NCBI GenBank assembly: GCA_963709185.1
Contig: CAVPVQ010000024.1
Location: 434,001 to 498,000 of the forward strand
DNA from: Roseiarcus sp963709185
GTDB taxonomy: Bacteria; Pseudomonadota; Alphaproteobacteria; Rhizobiales; Beijerinckiaceae
Direction of reading: 5' to 3'
Length of the DNA stretch: 64,000 nt
In this document: piece after piece, positions 1 to 9,016 of the stretch
How positions within the stretch are numbered: the stretch's first letter is position 1
Layout: each line of letters opens with the position of its first letter
The notes under the pieces: model-generated
Told to the model about the DNA's origin: nothing
The model's input: only the letters and a program-made list of their open reading frames with translations
Database searches by the model: none
Translations under genes and position numbers: made by a program

Positions 1-645
1 CTGATGAACGATGCGGCCGCCGTCCATGACGCGGACGTGGTCGCCGACCTCCTGCGCGACGCGGAAATTCTGCTCGACCAGCAGGATCGTCGCGCCGGTG
101 CGCTTGATTTCCCTCAGGCATTCGATGAGCGCGCCAATGATCGCCGGCGCGAGGCCCTTGGTCGGCTCGTCGATCAGCAGCAGGCGGCGCGGCTCGACGA
201 TCGCCCTGGCGATCGACAGCATCTGCTTCTGGCCGCCCGACAGGGCGCCGGCGCGCGACAGCCAGAACTTCCTCAGCGCCGGGAAAAATCCGAAGATCCA
301 TTCGAGCCGGGCGTCGTCGAGCGGCCCGGCGCGCGCCGCCAGCACCAGATTTTCCCTCACGGTCAGATCGGAAAACACCGCCATCGTCTCCGGCACGTAG
401 GCGACGCCGGCGCGCGCGATGTCGGGGGTCGCCAGCGCGGCGAGCGGCGCATCGCCAAGCATGATCCTGCCGCGCGAGGCGCGCCACAGCCCCATGATCG
501 TGCGCAACGCTGTCGTCTTGCCCGCGCCGTTGCGCCCGAGCAGCATGGTGGTCTCGCCGGCCGGCGCGACGAAGTCGACGCCCTGCAGGATGTGATAGCG
601 CCCGATATGGGTGTGCACCCCCTGCAAGGCGAGTTGCGCGCTCAT
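1..645 (-). CDS. livF: Branched-chain amino-acid/amide ABC transporter ATPase LivF (3' end outside window)
   Basis: Second ATPase of a HAAT-family (branched-chain amino acid, amide or urea) importer; it hydrolyses ATP at the inner face of the membrane to drive uptake. The first 215 codons are present and the C-terminus lies beyond base 1. Visible motifs are Walker A GRNGAGKT (about residues 37-44), ABC signature LSGGQ (135-139) and Walker B LLLIDE (155-160), followed by the LivF-typical PTKGLAP stretch. The start ATG overlaps the livG stop as ATGA, so the two are translationally coupled. No permease (livH/livM) lies between the binding protein and this gene; they are presumably past the left edge. 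The substrate is not readable from the ATPase. Confidence 0.93.
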   Translation of the reverse strand, partial: MSAQLALQGVHTHIGRYHILQGVDFVAPAGETTMLLGRNGAGKTTALRTIMGLWRASRGRIMLGDAPLAALATPDIARAGVAYVPETMAVFSDLTVRENLVLAARAGPLDDARLEWIFGFFPALRKFWLSRAGALSGGQKQMLSIARAIVEPRRLLLIDEPTKGLAPAIIGALIECLREIKRTGATILLVEQNFRVAQEVGDHVRVMDGGRIVHQ

Positions 646-1409
646 GCCGAAGCGAGCCGTTGCGACACGCCGAGATAGGCCTCCTGCACGATCGGCGAGG
701 CGATGACCGCGCCGGGTTCGCCGTCCGCCACGAGCTGGCCGTTGTGCAGGACGATGATGCGGTCGGCGAGCGAGCGCACCACGTCCATCTTGTGCTCGAC
801 GAGCAGGATGGTCTTGCTCGCGTCGGCTTTCAGCCGGGCGATGAGATCGAGCACGACGGGAACCTCGTCGACGCTCATCCCGGCGGTCGGCTCGTCGAAC
901 ATGAAAATCTCCGGCTCGAGCGCCATCATCATCGCGACTTCGAGCTTGCGCTGGTCGCCGTGCGACAGCGAGGCGGCGCGCTGATGACGTTTGCCGGCCA
1001 GCGCGACCCGCTCCAGATTGAACTGCGCGCGCTCGATCAGATCGACGCGCAGCGTCCACGGCCGCGCCATCTCATAATGCACGCCGGCCGCCGCCTGCGT
1101 CGCGAGACGGACGTTTTCGAGAACGCTCAGGGCCGGGAACAGATTGGTGAGCTGAAACGCGCGGCCGATGCCGGCGCGCGCCCGCTCCGCCGCGCTGCGC
1201 TGCGTCACGTCGGCGCCGTTGAGCAGCACGCTGCCGCTGGTGGCGCGCAATTGCCCGGACATCAGGTTGAAATAGGTGGTCTTGCCGGCGCCGTTGGGGC
1301 CGACGATCGCCGTAAGCTCGCCCGGACGAAAGGCGCAGGACACAGCGTCGACGGCGACATGGCCGCCGAACCGCATCGTGACGTCTCTGGTCTCCAGCGA
1401 GGCGGTCAT
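642..1409 (-). CDS. livG: Branched-chain amino-acid/amide ABC transporter ATPase LivG
   Basis: First ATPase of the LIV-type importer, 255 aa, the usual LivG length. It has Walker A GPNGAGKT (37-44), a slightly altered ABC signature LSHGD (148-152) and Walker B IFMFDEP (168-174). The ATG at 1409 was chosen because the open frame further upstream is arginine/proline-rich, not LivG-like, and runs into the inverted repeat at 1433-1609. The stop overlaps the livF start by four bases. With the upstream binding protein it forms a minus-strand operon interrupted only by that repeat. Confidence 0.93.
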   Translation of the reverse strand: MTASLETRDVTMRFGGHVAVDAVSCAFRPGELTAIVGPNGAGKTTYFNLMSGQLRATSGSVLLNGADVTQRSAAERARAGIGRAFQLTNLFPALSVLENVRLATQAAAGVHYEMARPWTLRVDLIERAQFNLERVALAGKRHQRAASLSHGDQRKLEVAMMMALEPEIFMFDEPTAGMSVDEVPVVLDLIARLKADASKTILLVEHKMDVVRSLADRIIVLHNGQLVADGEPGAVIASPIVQEAYLGVSQRLASA

Positions 1410-1432
1410 GATGTTCGCAGGCCGGTTGGCGA

Positions 1433-1609
1433 CCCTTCTCCCGCTTCGCGGGAGAAGGTGGCCTCGCGCAGCGAGGTCGGATGAGGGCGGTTGCCCCAGT
1501 CGCAACCCCAGCCCACAGGCCCTTTGTTTCGCGCCATCACGCCGATAGGCCCTCATCCGACCTTCGCTGACGCGAAGGTCACCTTCTCCCGCCCAAGGCG
1601 GGAGAAGGG
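1433..1609. repeat. Inverted pair of 55-60 bp palindromic units (intergenic repeat)
   Basis: Two copies of one unit lie in opposite orientation at 1433-1487 and 1550-1609, separated by about 62 bases. Each begins with a small hairpin (CCCTTCTCCCGC with its complement), carries a second hairpin built on CGAGG or CGAAGG, and ends in TCGGATGAGGG. The copies differ by a few substitutions and small indels, as expected of an old dispersed repeat. Similar GGGAGAAGG/ATGAGGG units are common intergenic repeats in Hyphomicrobiales. It sits between the binding-protein gene and livG, so it would be transcribed into a strong secondary structure. Confidence 0.8.
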
Positions 1610-1635
1610 ATCCCCTCCCCGACTTTCTCGCCGCC

Positions 1636-2823
1636 TCAACGCTTGTTGCGGATCGGGATGTCCATGTCCTCGATCTTCAACTCGCGAACCAGCTCCGGAA
1701 TCGCCCAGGCGACCGCCGGGTCGACCTTGATCTTGAAATGATACATCGACTGCAGGGCCTGATGGTCCTCCTTGCGGAAGATCATCTTGCCCTTGGGCGT
1801 GTCGAACGCCATGCCCTCCATCGCGGCGATCAGCTTCTCGCTATCGGTCGACTTGGCTTTTTCGACCGCCGCGACCACCGCCATGGCGGCCGAAAAGCCG
1901 CCCGCCGTGAACATGTCCGGCGGCCCATTGAAGCGTTTCTGATGTTCGGCGACAAACCAGTCGTTCACCGCGTTCTTCGGGATGCCGTAGTAGTAATAGG
2001 CGGCGCCTTCCATGCCGGGAAAGCGCTTGTAGGCGGCGAGCGCGGCGAGAATATTGCCGCCGGTCGACAGCTCGATGCCGTAGCGGCCGGGATCGAGGTC
2101 GAGCAATTTGTCGAGCGGATTGACCCCGCCCGCCCAGATCACCCAGATGATCTTGCGGCCGGGCTTGTCCTTCAGCGCGTCGAACAGGCGCTGCGCCGGG
2201 GCGGTGAAGTCGGTGGTGTTGGCCGGCGCGTATTCCTCGGTCGCCAGCGTCGCGCCGGTCTTGCCGAGCGCCTGCTTGAACGCCGCGACGCCGTCGCGGC
2301 CGAACGCATAGTCCTGGGCGAGCGTGGCGATGAACACGCCGGGCTTGCCGATCGCCACAGCGTTCGAGATCGCGTCCTGCGACGAGTTGCGGCCAGTGCG
2401 GAAGATGTAGCGGTTCCATTTGTCGCCGGTGATCTGGTCGGCGACCGCCGGCTCGACGATGAGGATCTTCTGGTGCTCTTCGGCGACCGGCAGCATGGCG
2501 ATCGCCGCGGCCGACGACGAGGTGCCGATCGCGATGTCGGCGTGGTCGTCCTCATAGGCTTCGGCGAGCGCGGTCTTGGCCAGATCCGGCTTGCTCTGGT
2601 CGTCCTTGACGATGATCTTGATCTTGCGCCCGTCCACCTCCATCGAGCCCTTGGTGGCGTATTCGAAGCCCAGCCGCAGCCCGATCTCGGTCTGTTTGGC
2701 GTAGGCTTCGAGCGGCCCGGTCCGCCCGCATATCAGCGCGACATTGAGATCGGCCGCCGAAGCGGCGGCGGCGCCGCTGAGAACGCCCGCCGCGACCACG
2801 AGGCCTTGGATGAATCTGGTCAT
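1636..2823 (-). CDS. ABC transporter substrate-binding protein (LivK/amide-binding family)
   Basis: Periplasmic binding protein of the Peripla_BP_6 family, 395 aa, delivering amino acids, amides or related compounds to the LivGF transporter. A signal peptide is clear: basic start MTRF, hydrophobic core, and an ASA-type cleavage site near residue 23, after which the mature chain begins with DLNVALICGRTGPLEAYAKQ. The ATG at 2823 places this signal at the N-terminus; a longer frame to 3000 would bury it behind arginine-rich sequence. It is the first gene of the livG-livF operon, with a 226-base gap to livG that holds the inverted repeat. The family includes branched-chain amino acid, amide and urea binders; I cannot choose among them. 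Confidence 0.88.
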   Translation of the reverse strand: MTRFIQGLVVAAGVLSGAAAASAADLNVALICGRTGPLEAYAKQTEIGLRLGFEYATKGSMEVDGRKIKIIVKDDQSKPDLAKTALAEAYEDDHADIAIGTSSSAAAIAMLPVAEEHQKILIVEPAVADQITGDKWNRYIFRTGRNSSQDAISNAVAIGKPGVFIATLAQDYAFGRDGVAAFKQALGKTGATLATEEYAPANTTDFTAPAQRLFDALKDKPGRKIIWVIWAGGVNPLDKLLDLDPGRYGIELSTGGNILAALAAYKRFPGMEGAAYYYYGIPKNAVNDWFVAEHQKRFNGPPDMFTAGGFSAAMAVVAAVEKAKSTDSEKLIAAMEGMAFDTPKGKMIFRKEDHQALQSMYHFKIKVDPAVAWAIPELVRELKIEDMDIPIRNKR

Positions 2824-3121
2824 TGCCGCCTGCGACTCCCGATCGAGCTCGAGGAAAAAACGATCTGGCGACGATCGAGGCGCGGGCGCCGCGCGATCCA
2901 CCGGCAGAACGTCGCAAATTTCCCTGTCACGGCCAGAATGGTCAAAGCCGGCGTGACCGTCAAGGCGCGCGGCGCGCGGTCGGCGGCGATCGCGGCGCAT
3001 CGACCGACGCGGAGCCGCCGCCTCGGCGTCCGGCTTCCGCCATCGTCGCTTTTGGTGTAGCTTCCCGCGTCATTCACCGCGCCCGGGTTTTCCCGCGCGC
3101 AACCGGGATGCGCGTCAGGGG
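2824..3121. promoter_or_regulatory. Divergent intergenic region between binding-protein gene and dxs
   Basis: This spacer must hold the promoters of the minus-strand transporter operon and plus-strand dxs. I see no good -35/-10 pair, palindrome or riboswitch in it. Base composition is like the neighbouring genes. Confidence 0.4.
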
Positions 3122-5044
3122 ATGGTCGTGACGAGTTCCAAGACGCCTCTGCTCGATCGCGTGCGGATTCCTGAAGATCTACGAGCGATGCCCGAGAGCG
3201 ACCTGCGCGCTTTCGCCGATCAGTTGCGCCTCGAGACGATCGACGCGGTTTCGGTGACCGGCGGCCATCTCGGCGCCGGGCTCGGCGTGATCGAACTGAC
3301 GGTCGCCCTGCACTACGTGTTCGATACGCCGCGCGACCGGATCATCTGGGACGTCGGGCATCAGGCCTATCCGCACAAGATCCTCACCGGGCGGCGCGAG
3401 CGCATCCGCACCCTGCGCCAGGGCGGCGGCCTCTCCGGCTTCACCCGACGATCGGAAAGCGAATACGATCCGTTCGGCGCGGCCCATTCCTCGACCTCGA
3501 TCTCCGCCGGGCTCGGCGCCGCGGTGGCGCGCGACCTCTCGCACCGCGACAATCGCGTCGTCGCGGTGATCGGCGACGGCGCGATGTCGGCGGGCATGGC
3601 CTATGAGGCGATGAACAACGCCGGCGCCCTGCATTCGCGGCTGATCGTCATCCTCAACGACAACGATATGTCGATCGCGCCGCCGACCGGCGCGATGTCG
3701 GCCTATCTGGCGCGGCTGGTGTCCAGCCAGACCTACCGCTCGATCCGCGCGACCGCCAAGCAGCTCGCGCGGCGCCTGCCCAAGTTCTGGTACGACAAGG
3801 CGCGCCTCACCGAAGAATACAGCCGCGGATTCTGGACCGGCGGCACCCTGTTCGAGGAGCTGGGATTTTTCTATGTCGGGCCAATCGACGGCCACAATCT
3901 CGACCACCTCCTGCCGGTTCTGAAGAATGTGCGCGACATGACCAATGGCCCGGTGCTGGTCCATGTCGTGACCAACAAGGGCAAGGGCTATCCTCCGGCG
4001 GAGGCGGCGGACGACAAATATCACGGCGTCAACGCCTTCGACGTGATCACCGGCGCCCAGTCCAAGCCCAAGGCCAACGCGCCCGCCTACACCAGGGTGT
4101 TCGCCAACGCGCTGATCGCCGAAGCGGCGCGCGACGACAAGATCGTCGCGATCACCGCCGCGATGCCCTCCGGCACCGGGCTCGATCATTTCGCGACCGC
4201 CTATCCCGATCGCGCTTTCGACGTCGGCATCGCCGAGCAGCATGCGGTGACTTTCGCGGCGGGTCTCGCCAGCGAGGGCTACAAGCCGTTCTGCGCGATC
4301 TATTCGACGTTCCTGCAGCGCGGCTACGACCAGGTCGTGCACGACGTCGCGATCCAGAACCTGCCGGTCCGTTTCGCCATCGACCGGGCCGGGCTGGTCG
4401 GCGCCGACGGCGCGACCCATGCGGGGGCGTTCGACATCGCCTATCTCGCCTGCCTGCCCAACATGGTGGTGATGGCGGCGGCCGACGAGGCCGAACTGGT
4501 GCATATGACCGCCACCTGCGTCGCCCATGATTCGGGGCCGATCGCCATGCGCTACCCGCGCGGCGACGGCGTCGGGGTCGAACTGCCGGAACGTGGCGTC
4601 CCGCTGGAGATCGGCAGGGGTCGGATCCTGCGCGAAGGCTCGCGCATCGCCATCCTGTCGCTCGGCACGCGCCTCGCCGAAGCGCTGAAGGCGGCCGAAG
4701 ACCTCGCCGCGCGCGGCCTCCCGACGACGGTCGCCGACGCGCGGTTCGCCAAGCCGCTCGACCGTGAGCTTGTGCTGCGTCTCGCGCGAAAACACGAATT
4801 GCTGATCACCATCGAGGAAGGCTCGATCGGCGGCTTCGGCTCGCATGTGCTGGGGCTGCTCGCCGAAAGCGGGGCGCTCGACAGCGGCCTGAAAGTGCGG
4901 ACCATGACCTTGCCCGACGCCTTTCTGGACCACGACAAGCCGGACCGCCTTTACGCGAAAGCCGGCCTCGACGCCAAGGCGATCGTCGCCAAGGCGCTGA
5001 CGGCGCTGGGCGGCGTCGTCGCTGCGGCGAGCCGGATCGCGTGA
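3122..5044 (+). CDS. dxs: 1-deoxy-D-xylulose-5-phosphate synthase
   Basis: Condenses pyruvate and glyceraldehyde-3-phosphate to DXP, the first step of the MEP isoprenoid pathway and a precursor supply for thiamine and pyridoxal. It is a cytoplasmic ThDP enzyme. The 640 aa length is normal. Visible features are the N-terminal catalytic histidine in GGHLG (about 49), DVGHQAYPHK (77-86), AHSSTS (121-126), the ThDP/Mg motif GDGAMSAGMAYEAMNN (151-166), and the transketolase pyrimidine and C-terminal domains including DVGIAEQHAVTFAAG. A GTG one codon after the ATG is an alternative start. The gene stands alone and is followed by an insertion sequence. Confidence 0.97.
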   Translation: MVVTSSKTPLLDRVRIPEDLRAMPESDLRAFADQLRLETIDAVSVTGGHLGAGLGVIELTVALHYVFDTPRDRIIWDVGHQAYPHKILTGRRERIRTLRQGGGLSGFTRRSESEYDPFGAAHSSTSISAGLGAAVARDLSHRDNRVVAVIGDGAMSAGMAYEAMNNAGALHSRLIVILNDNDMSIAPPTGAMSAYLARLVSSQTYRSIRATAKQLARRLPKFWYDKARLTEEYSRGFWTGGTLFEELGFFYVGPIDGHNLDHLLPVLKNVRDMTNGPVLVHVVTNKGKGYPPAEAADDKYHGVNAFDVITGAQSKPKANAPAYTRVFANALIAEAARDDKIVAITAAMPSGTGLDHFATAYPDRAFDVGIAEQHAVTFAAGLASEGYKPFCAIYSTFLQRGYDQVVHDVAIQNLPVRFAIDRAGLVGADGATHAGAFDIAYLACLPNMVVMAAADEAELVHMTATCVAHDSGPIAMRYPRGDGVGVELPERGVPLEIGRGRILREGSRIAILSLGTRLAEALKAAEDLAARGLPTTVADARFAKPLDRELVLRLARKHELLITIEEGSIGGFGSHVLGLLAESGALDSGLKVRTMTLPDAFLDHDKPDRLYAKAGLDAKAIVAKALTALGGVVAAASRIA

Positions 5045-5082
5045 GCCGGGCGCCGCGCGGCGGCGAACGCAGGGCTCCGAAT

Positions 5083-6385
5083 CCGGGTTAACGGATTTTG
5101 GCTTGGAGGACGGCGGCGAGATATTCGATGTCCCAGCCTGCGAGCTTTCGGCGCAATTTGATGCTGGTTTTCCGCGGCGCGCTTGGTTTGCGTGTCTTGC
5201 GTCGCAGGCTTGTTCGCTGTGGCCGCGCGGCCTCGTCGACCTGGCGGACGAGATTGATGGCGAAGTGGCGGACGACGGCCATGTTCTTGGCGCCATGGCC
5301 TTTGCGCAGTCTGGATTGGTCTTCGTTGAAGACCACGTCCAGCGTCCAGTGCAGTTGATTTTCTACGCGCCAATGGCCCCTGACCGCCTTGGCGGCGTCT
5401 TCGGCCGAGGTCTTGGCCGAAGAGATGTAGTAGCGCGTATCGAAGCGGCAGCGATCCTTGAGCTCGGTTCGGCTCTCGACTTTGACGATGGCGGCGACGC
5501 GCGGCAGGCGCAGTTCCCCGGGAAAGCGCCGCTCCCCGCCGAGCCAGTCGACCTCGCGCGCCACAGTGACGGCGCGCTGTTCGATGCGGCCGTGCCCTTT
5601 GTCCACGTCGGCGAAGCGCTCCAGGCCCGCCTCGGGAGCATCGCGGAAGAAAGTCTCGATTTCGCCGCGCAAGGTCGGCTGGTTGGCTTTGACGGCCAGG
5701 AGATAATCGGCTCCCGCCTCGGTGATCGTTCGGGCGATGGCCGCGTTGCAGGCGACGGCGTCGATGCTGACGAGGGCGCCCTTCAGCCCGCCGTCGGCCG
5801 CCAGTCGCTCCAGCAGCGCGGGAATGGCGCTGAGCTCATTGGATTTGTCGCTGACCGATTCCTGACCAAGCACCAGCCCCTGGGTGGTGGCGAACGCCGA
5901 GACCAAATGGAGCGCCGGCTGATCGACGCTGCGATCATGACTGCGCCGTATGGTTTTCCCGTCGATGGCCACCAGATCGGGACGGTCCGGCCAGCAGGCG
6001 CGAACCCAGTCGGAAAAGCACGCCGAGAACAGCGCCGGGCTGACCCGGTTCATCATGATCGTCAACCACCGCCCCGACGGCACGCCGTGATGAAACGGCA
6101 AAAACCGCCGCAGGAACTCCAGGTGGGTCTCTCCCCATCCGGCGATGTTCTCGTAGTCGTCGCAATCGGCGATCGTCCCGCACACCGCCAGAAGCAAAAG
6201 CTCGGCCAGCGGGTAGGCGACGCGATGGGGCTCACGCTCGTCTTCGATGATCGAAAAATGATCCAGCAGCACCCGAAGGCGCGAGCGGTCTCCAAAATCA
6301 GGCGGCGAAAGGTCCATGGCGGCTCTCCGAATCAGCCCGCCTAGAGATTCACCTCACCCGTCAATCCTCAATCCGCGTTAACCTG
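5083..6385 (-). mobile_element. ISAs1-family insertion sequence
   Basis: A single-transposase element of about 1.3 kb. The ends are imperfect inverted repeats: GGGTTAACGGATT at the left (5086-5098) and, read inward from the right end near 6385, AGGTTAACGCGGATT. The transposase stop lies inside the left repeat, as is common in this family. Flanking bases (gctccgaat left, acttcgaag right) match at only six of nine positions, so no exact target duplication is claimed. The element separates dxs from rpmH and ends about 32 bp before the -35 of the rpmH promoter. Confidence 0.8.
5088..6317 (-). CDS. ISAs1-family transposase
   Basis: DDE transposase of 409 aa, full length for the family. The N-terminus has the DDE_Tnp_1-associated domain, with AVCGTIADCDDYENIAGWGE around residues 44-63. 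The catalytic acids fall at D119 (VAIDGKTIRR), D186 (SIDAVACN) and E319 (RGHWRVENQLHWTLDV). No frameshift or internal stop is seen, so the enzyme looks intact and possibly active. Confidence 0.95.
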   Translation of the reverse strand: MDLSPPDFGDRSRLRVLLDHFSIIEDEREPHRVAYPLAELLLLAVCGTIADCDDYENIAGWGETHLEFLRRFLPFHHGVPSGRWLTIMMNRVSPALFSACFSDWVRACWPDRPDLVAIDGKTIRRSHDRSVDQPALHLVSAFATTQGLVLGQESVSDKSNELSAIPALLERLAADGGLKGALVSIDAVACNAAIARTITEAGADYLLAVKANQPTLRGEIETFFRDAPEAGLERFADVDKGHGRIEQRAVTVAREVDWLGGERRFPGELRLPRVAAIVKVESRTELKDRCRFDTRYYISSAKTSAEDAAKAVRGHWRVENQLHWTLDVVFNEDQSRLRKGHGAKNMAVVRHFAINLVRQVDEAARPQRTSLRRKTRKPSAPRKTSIKLRRKLAGWDIEYLAAVLQAKIR

Positions 6386-6417
6386 ACTTCGAAGCCCTGG
6401 CGGCGAACGACAGGCGA

Positions 6418-6447
6418 TTGACTTCGCGGGCGCTGCGCCCCTATAAG
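6418..6447 (+). promoter_or_regulatory. Sigma-70 type promoter of rpmH-rnpA-yidC-engB
   Basis: The -35 TTGACT (6418-6423) and -10 TATAAG (6442-6447) are separated by 18 bases, very close to consensus. Transcription would start near 6454, giving a leader of about 150 nt before rpmH. The upstream ISAs1 element ends at about 6385, so it leaves this promoter whole. Confidence 0.75.
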
Positions 6448-6601
6448 GCGCGCGCGCTGCGGGAACCCAAGGCGTCATTGATTTTGTCCCGGCTCGCGCG
6501 ACGCTCGCCAAGGCGCCCAGGCGAGGTCCGGGGTTGGTTCGTTGGGCCGAGCCGGCCGACGGGCCGTGTTTGGGGCGAAAGCGCCTTTTGGAGATTCGAC
6601 A

Positions 6602-6736
6602 GTGAAGCGGACCTATCAACCGAGCAAGCTCGTTCGCAAGCGTCGCCACGGTTTTCGCGCGCGCATGGAGACGGTAGGCGGCCGCAAGGTCCTGAACGCG
6701 CGCCGGGCTCGCGGCCGCAAGCGTCTTTCCGCCTGA
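6602..6736 (+). CDS. rpmH: 50S ribosomal protein L34
   Basis: A 44-aa basic ribosomal protein with the complete L34 signature: VKRTYQPSKLVRKRRHGFRA, then METVGGRKVLNARRARGRKR. It starts at GTG 6602, preceded by GGAG about nine bases upstream. An ATG-initiated reading would add about 20 non-homologous residues. The standard order rpmH-rnpA-yidC follows. In many bacteria this sits near the origin, but no dnaA or dnaN is in this window. Confidence 0.97.
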   Translation: MKRTYQPSKLVRKRRHGFRARMETVGGRKVLNARRARGRKRLSA

Positions 6737-6785
6737 TCCCGCGCGCGCGGCCCGCAAGCCCGATCGGTCGCGCGGAAGGGACGAC

Positions 6786-7232
6786 ATGAACGAGCCCGAC
6801 GCCTTCGTCCGCGGCCTGGCGCGTGACGACTCCGAAACGCCGAAAATCAGCCGCTTGAGGCGGCGCGCCGATTTTCAACGCGCCGCTCGAGGACAGCGGG
6901 CGCGGATGGACGCTTTCGCGCTGCAAGCCAATCTGCGCCCCTCCGCGCCGGACCGCCTCGGCGCGCGCGTCGGCTTCACCGTCACCAAAAAGCTGGGCGG
7001 CGCCGTCGTGCGCAATCGCATTCGCCGCCGCCTGAAGGAAGCCTTGCGTCTGTCGTCCGAGCTTGAGGCGCGGCCCGACCATGATTACGTGATGATGGCG
7101 CAGCGGGAAGCGCTGAAGCAGCGATTCGATCAGCTTCAGGCCGACCTGACGCGCGCCTTTTTCCTTGTTCACGCCCGTTTACCCCGGTCCGGCCGCCCGC
7201 GACAATCAGAAGACAGAGACAAACGACGATGA
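6786..7232 (+). CDS. rnpA: Ribonuclease P protein component
   Basis: Basic protein subunit of RNase P, which trims tRNA 5' leaders with the M1-type RNA. It is 148 aa, somewhat longer than the usual 115-125 because of an acidic N-terminal extension (MNEPDAFVRGLARDDSETPK) before the core start SRLRRRADFQRAARG. The RNR motif is in GGAVVRNRIRRRLKEA (residues 71-86). The stop overlaps the yidC start as ATGA. The small yidD gene often found here is absent. Confidence 0.95.
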   Translation: MNEPDAFVRGLARDDSETPKISRLRRRADFQRAARGQRARMDAFALQANLRPSAPDRLGARVGFTVTKKLGGAVVRNRIRRRLKEALRLSSELEARPDHDYVMMAQREALKQRFDQLQADLTRAFFLVHARLPRSGRPRQSEDRDKRR

Positions 7233-9016
7233 ACACCGAGGACTCAAGAAACCTCATCCTGGCGATCGTCCTGTCACTCGCCGTGCTGATCGGCTGGAAC
7301 TATTTCTACGGCGCGCCGAAGCTTCAGAAGGATCATCAGGCGCAGACCCAGACGAACACCCCGACGCCCGCTTCCGGCCAGTCCGGCGCCTTGGCGCCGC
7401 TGGCCACGGCGCCAACCGCGGCGCTGTCGGAGACCCGGCCCGAGGCGTTGGCGGCCAGCAAGCGCATCCCGATCGACACCAAGAGTCTCGGCGGCTCCAT
7501 CGACCTGACCGGCGGTCTGCTCGACGATCTGACCCTGAAGGCCTATCGCGAGACGATCGACCCGAACAGCCCGAACATCGTCCTGTTCTCGCCGCAAGGC
7601 GGCCCCGCGCCCTATTGGGCGGAGTCCGGATATATCCCCGACGCGGGAGCCAAGACCAAACTGCCGGGGCGAGACACCGTGTGGTCCACCGACGCGTCGG
7701 CGCTGACCACCGAAAAGCCGGTGACCCTCACCTATGACAACGGCGCCGGCCTGATCTTCCGCCGGGTGATCGCGGTCGACGACCGCTACATGTTCACCGT
7801 CACCAATTCGGTCGAGAACAAGAGCGGCGAGCCGGTCGTCCTCCACCCCTACGCGCTGATCCTGCGGCGCGGCAAGCCGGAGGTTTCGGGCTACGCGGTG
7901 CTGCATGAAGGTTATGTCGGCGGCGTCGGCGACAATTCGATCCAGGAAGTCACCTACGCCAAGATCGACCCGGCCAAGCCGGTCGTCATGAACGGCGCCG
8001 GCGGCTGGCTCGGCTTCACCGACAAATACTGGGCTTCGGCGATCATTCCCGACCAGGCCCTGCCGGTCGAGGCGCACTTCTCGGTCAGCGGCGCAGTTCA
8101 GCCGGCCGACTACATGACCGACTATATCGGGCCCGCGCAGACCGTGGCGCCGGATTCGACGAGCGAGGTCGTCTCGCGGGTCTTCGCGGGCGCCAAAGAG
8201 GTCAACACGATCAACGCCTACATGACCGACCTCGGCATCAAGAAGTTCAATCTGATGATCGACTGGGGATGGTTCTGGATGATCACCCAGCCGATGTTCC
8301 AGCTCATCGACATCATCTATCGCTTTGTCGGCAATTTCGGCGTCGCGATCCTGATCGTCACGGTGATCGTCAAGCTCGCCTTCTTCCCGCTCGCCAACCG
8401 CAGCTACGCCTCGATGGCGAAAATGAAGAAAATCCAGCCGCAAATCGCCGCCCTCAAGGAACGGTTCCCCGACGATCGCGCCAAGCAGCAGCAGGCGCAG
8501 ATGGAGCTGTTCAAGAGCGAGGGCGTAAATCCGGTCTCCGGCTGCCTGCCGATGGTGATCCAGATCCCGGTGTTCTTCGCGCTCTACAAGGTGATTTTCA
8601 TCACCATCGAAATGCGCCACGCGCCGTTCTTCGGCTGGATCAGGGATCTTTCGGCGCCCGACCCGACCAATGTCTTCACGCTGTTCGGGCTGATCCCGTG
8701 GGACCCGACCGCGATGCCGGTGTTCGGACATTTCCTCGCGCTCGGCATCTGGCCGCTGGTCATGGGCGTGTCGATGTTCTTTCAGATGAAGATGAATCCG
8801 GAGCCGACCGATCCGGTGCAAAAGACCATGTTCGCCTGGATGCCGGTGATCTTCACCTTCATGCTCGGCGCCTTCCCCTCGGGCCTGGTGATCTATTGGA
8901 CCTGGAACAACACGCTCTCGGTGCTTCAGCAGTATTTCATCATGCGCAAGAACGGCGTGAAGGTGGAGCTTTGGGACAATCTGACCAAGATGTTCGCCAA
9001 GCTGCGCGGGAGGTGA
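7229..9016 (+). CDS. yidC: Membrane protein insertase YidC (Oxa1)
   Basis: Inner-membrane insertase that integrates membrane proteins alone or with SecYEG; 595 aa. The N-terminal transmembrane anchor is LILAIVLSLAVLIGWNYF (about 9-26). A periplasmic beta-super-sandwich domain (roughly 70-330) follows, then the conserved Oxa1 core from about 340, with ILIVTVIVKLAFFPLANRSY and QIPVFFALYKVIF. The acidic/proline-threonine-rich linker after the anchor is normal for alphaproteobacteria. The start overlaps rnpA and the stop overlaps the GTG start of engB, so the three are tightly coupled. Confidence 0.97.
   Translation: MNTEDSRNLILAIVLSLAVLIGWNYFYGAPKLQKDHQAQTQTNTPTPASGQSGALAPLATAPTAALSETRPEALAASKRIPIDTKSLGGSIDLTGGLLDDLTLKAYRETIDPNSPNIVLFSPQGGPAPYWAESGYIPDAGAKTKLPGRDTVWSTDASALTTEKPVTLTYDNGAGLIFRRVIAVDDRYMFTVTNSVENKSGEPVVLHPYALILRRGKPEVSGYAVLHEGYVGGVGDNSIQEVTYAKIDPAKPVVMNGAGGWLGFTDKYWASAIIPDQALPVEAHFSVSGAVQPADYMTDYIGPAQTVAPDSTSEVVSRVFAGAKEVNTINAYMTDLGIKKFNLMIDWGWFWMITQPMFQLIDIIYRFVGNFGVAILIVTVIVKLAFFPLANRSYASMAKMKKIQPQIAALKERFPDDRAKQQQAQMELFKSEGVNPVSGCLPMVIQIPVFFALYKVIFITIEMRHAPFFGWIRDLSAPDPTNVFTLFGLIPWDPTAMPVFGHFLALGIWPLVMGVSMFFQMKMNPEPTDPVQKTMFAWMPVIFTFMLGAFPSGLVIYWTWNNTLSVLQQYFIMRKNGVKVELWDNLTKMFAKLRGR

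Noticed and set aside
3179..5296. Long open frame (705 codons) antisense to dxs
   Set aside because: It mirrors the GC-rich third positions of dxs, has Arg/Gly/Asp-rich composition and runs into the insertion sequence. dxs has full family motifs.
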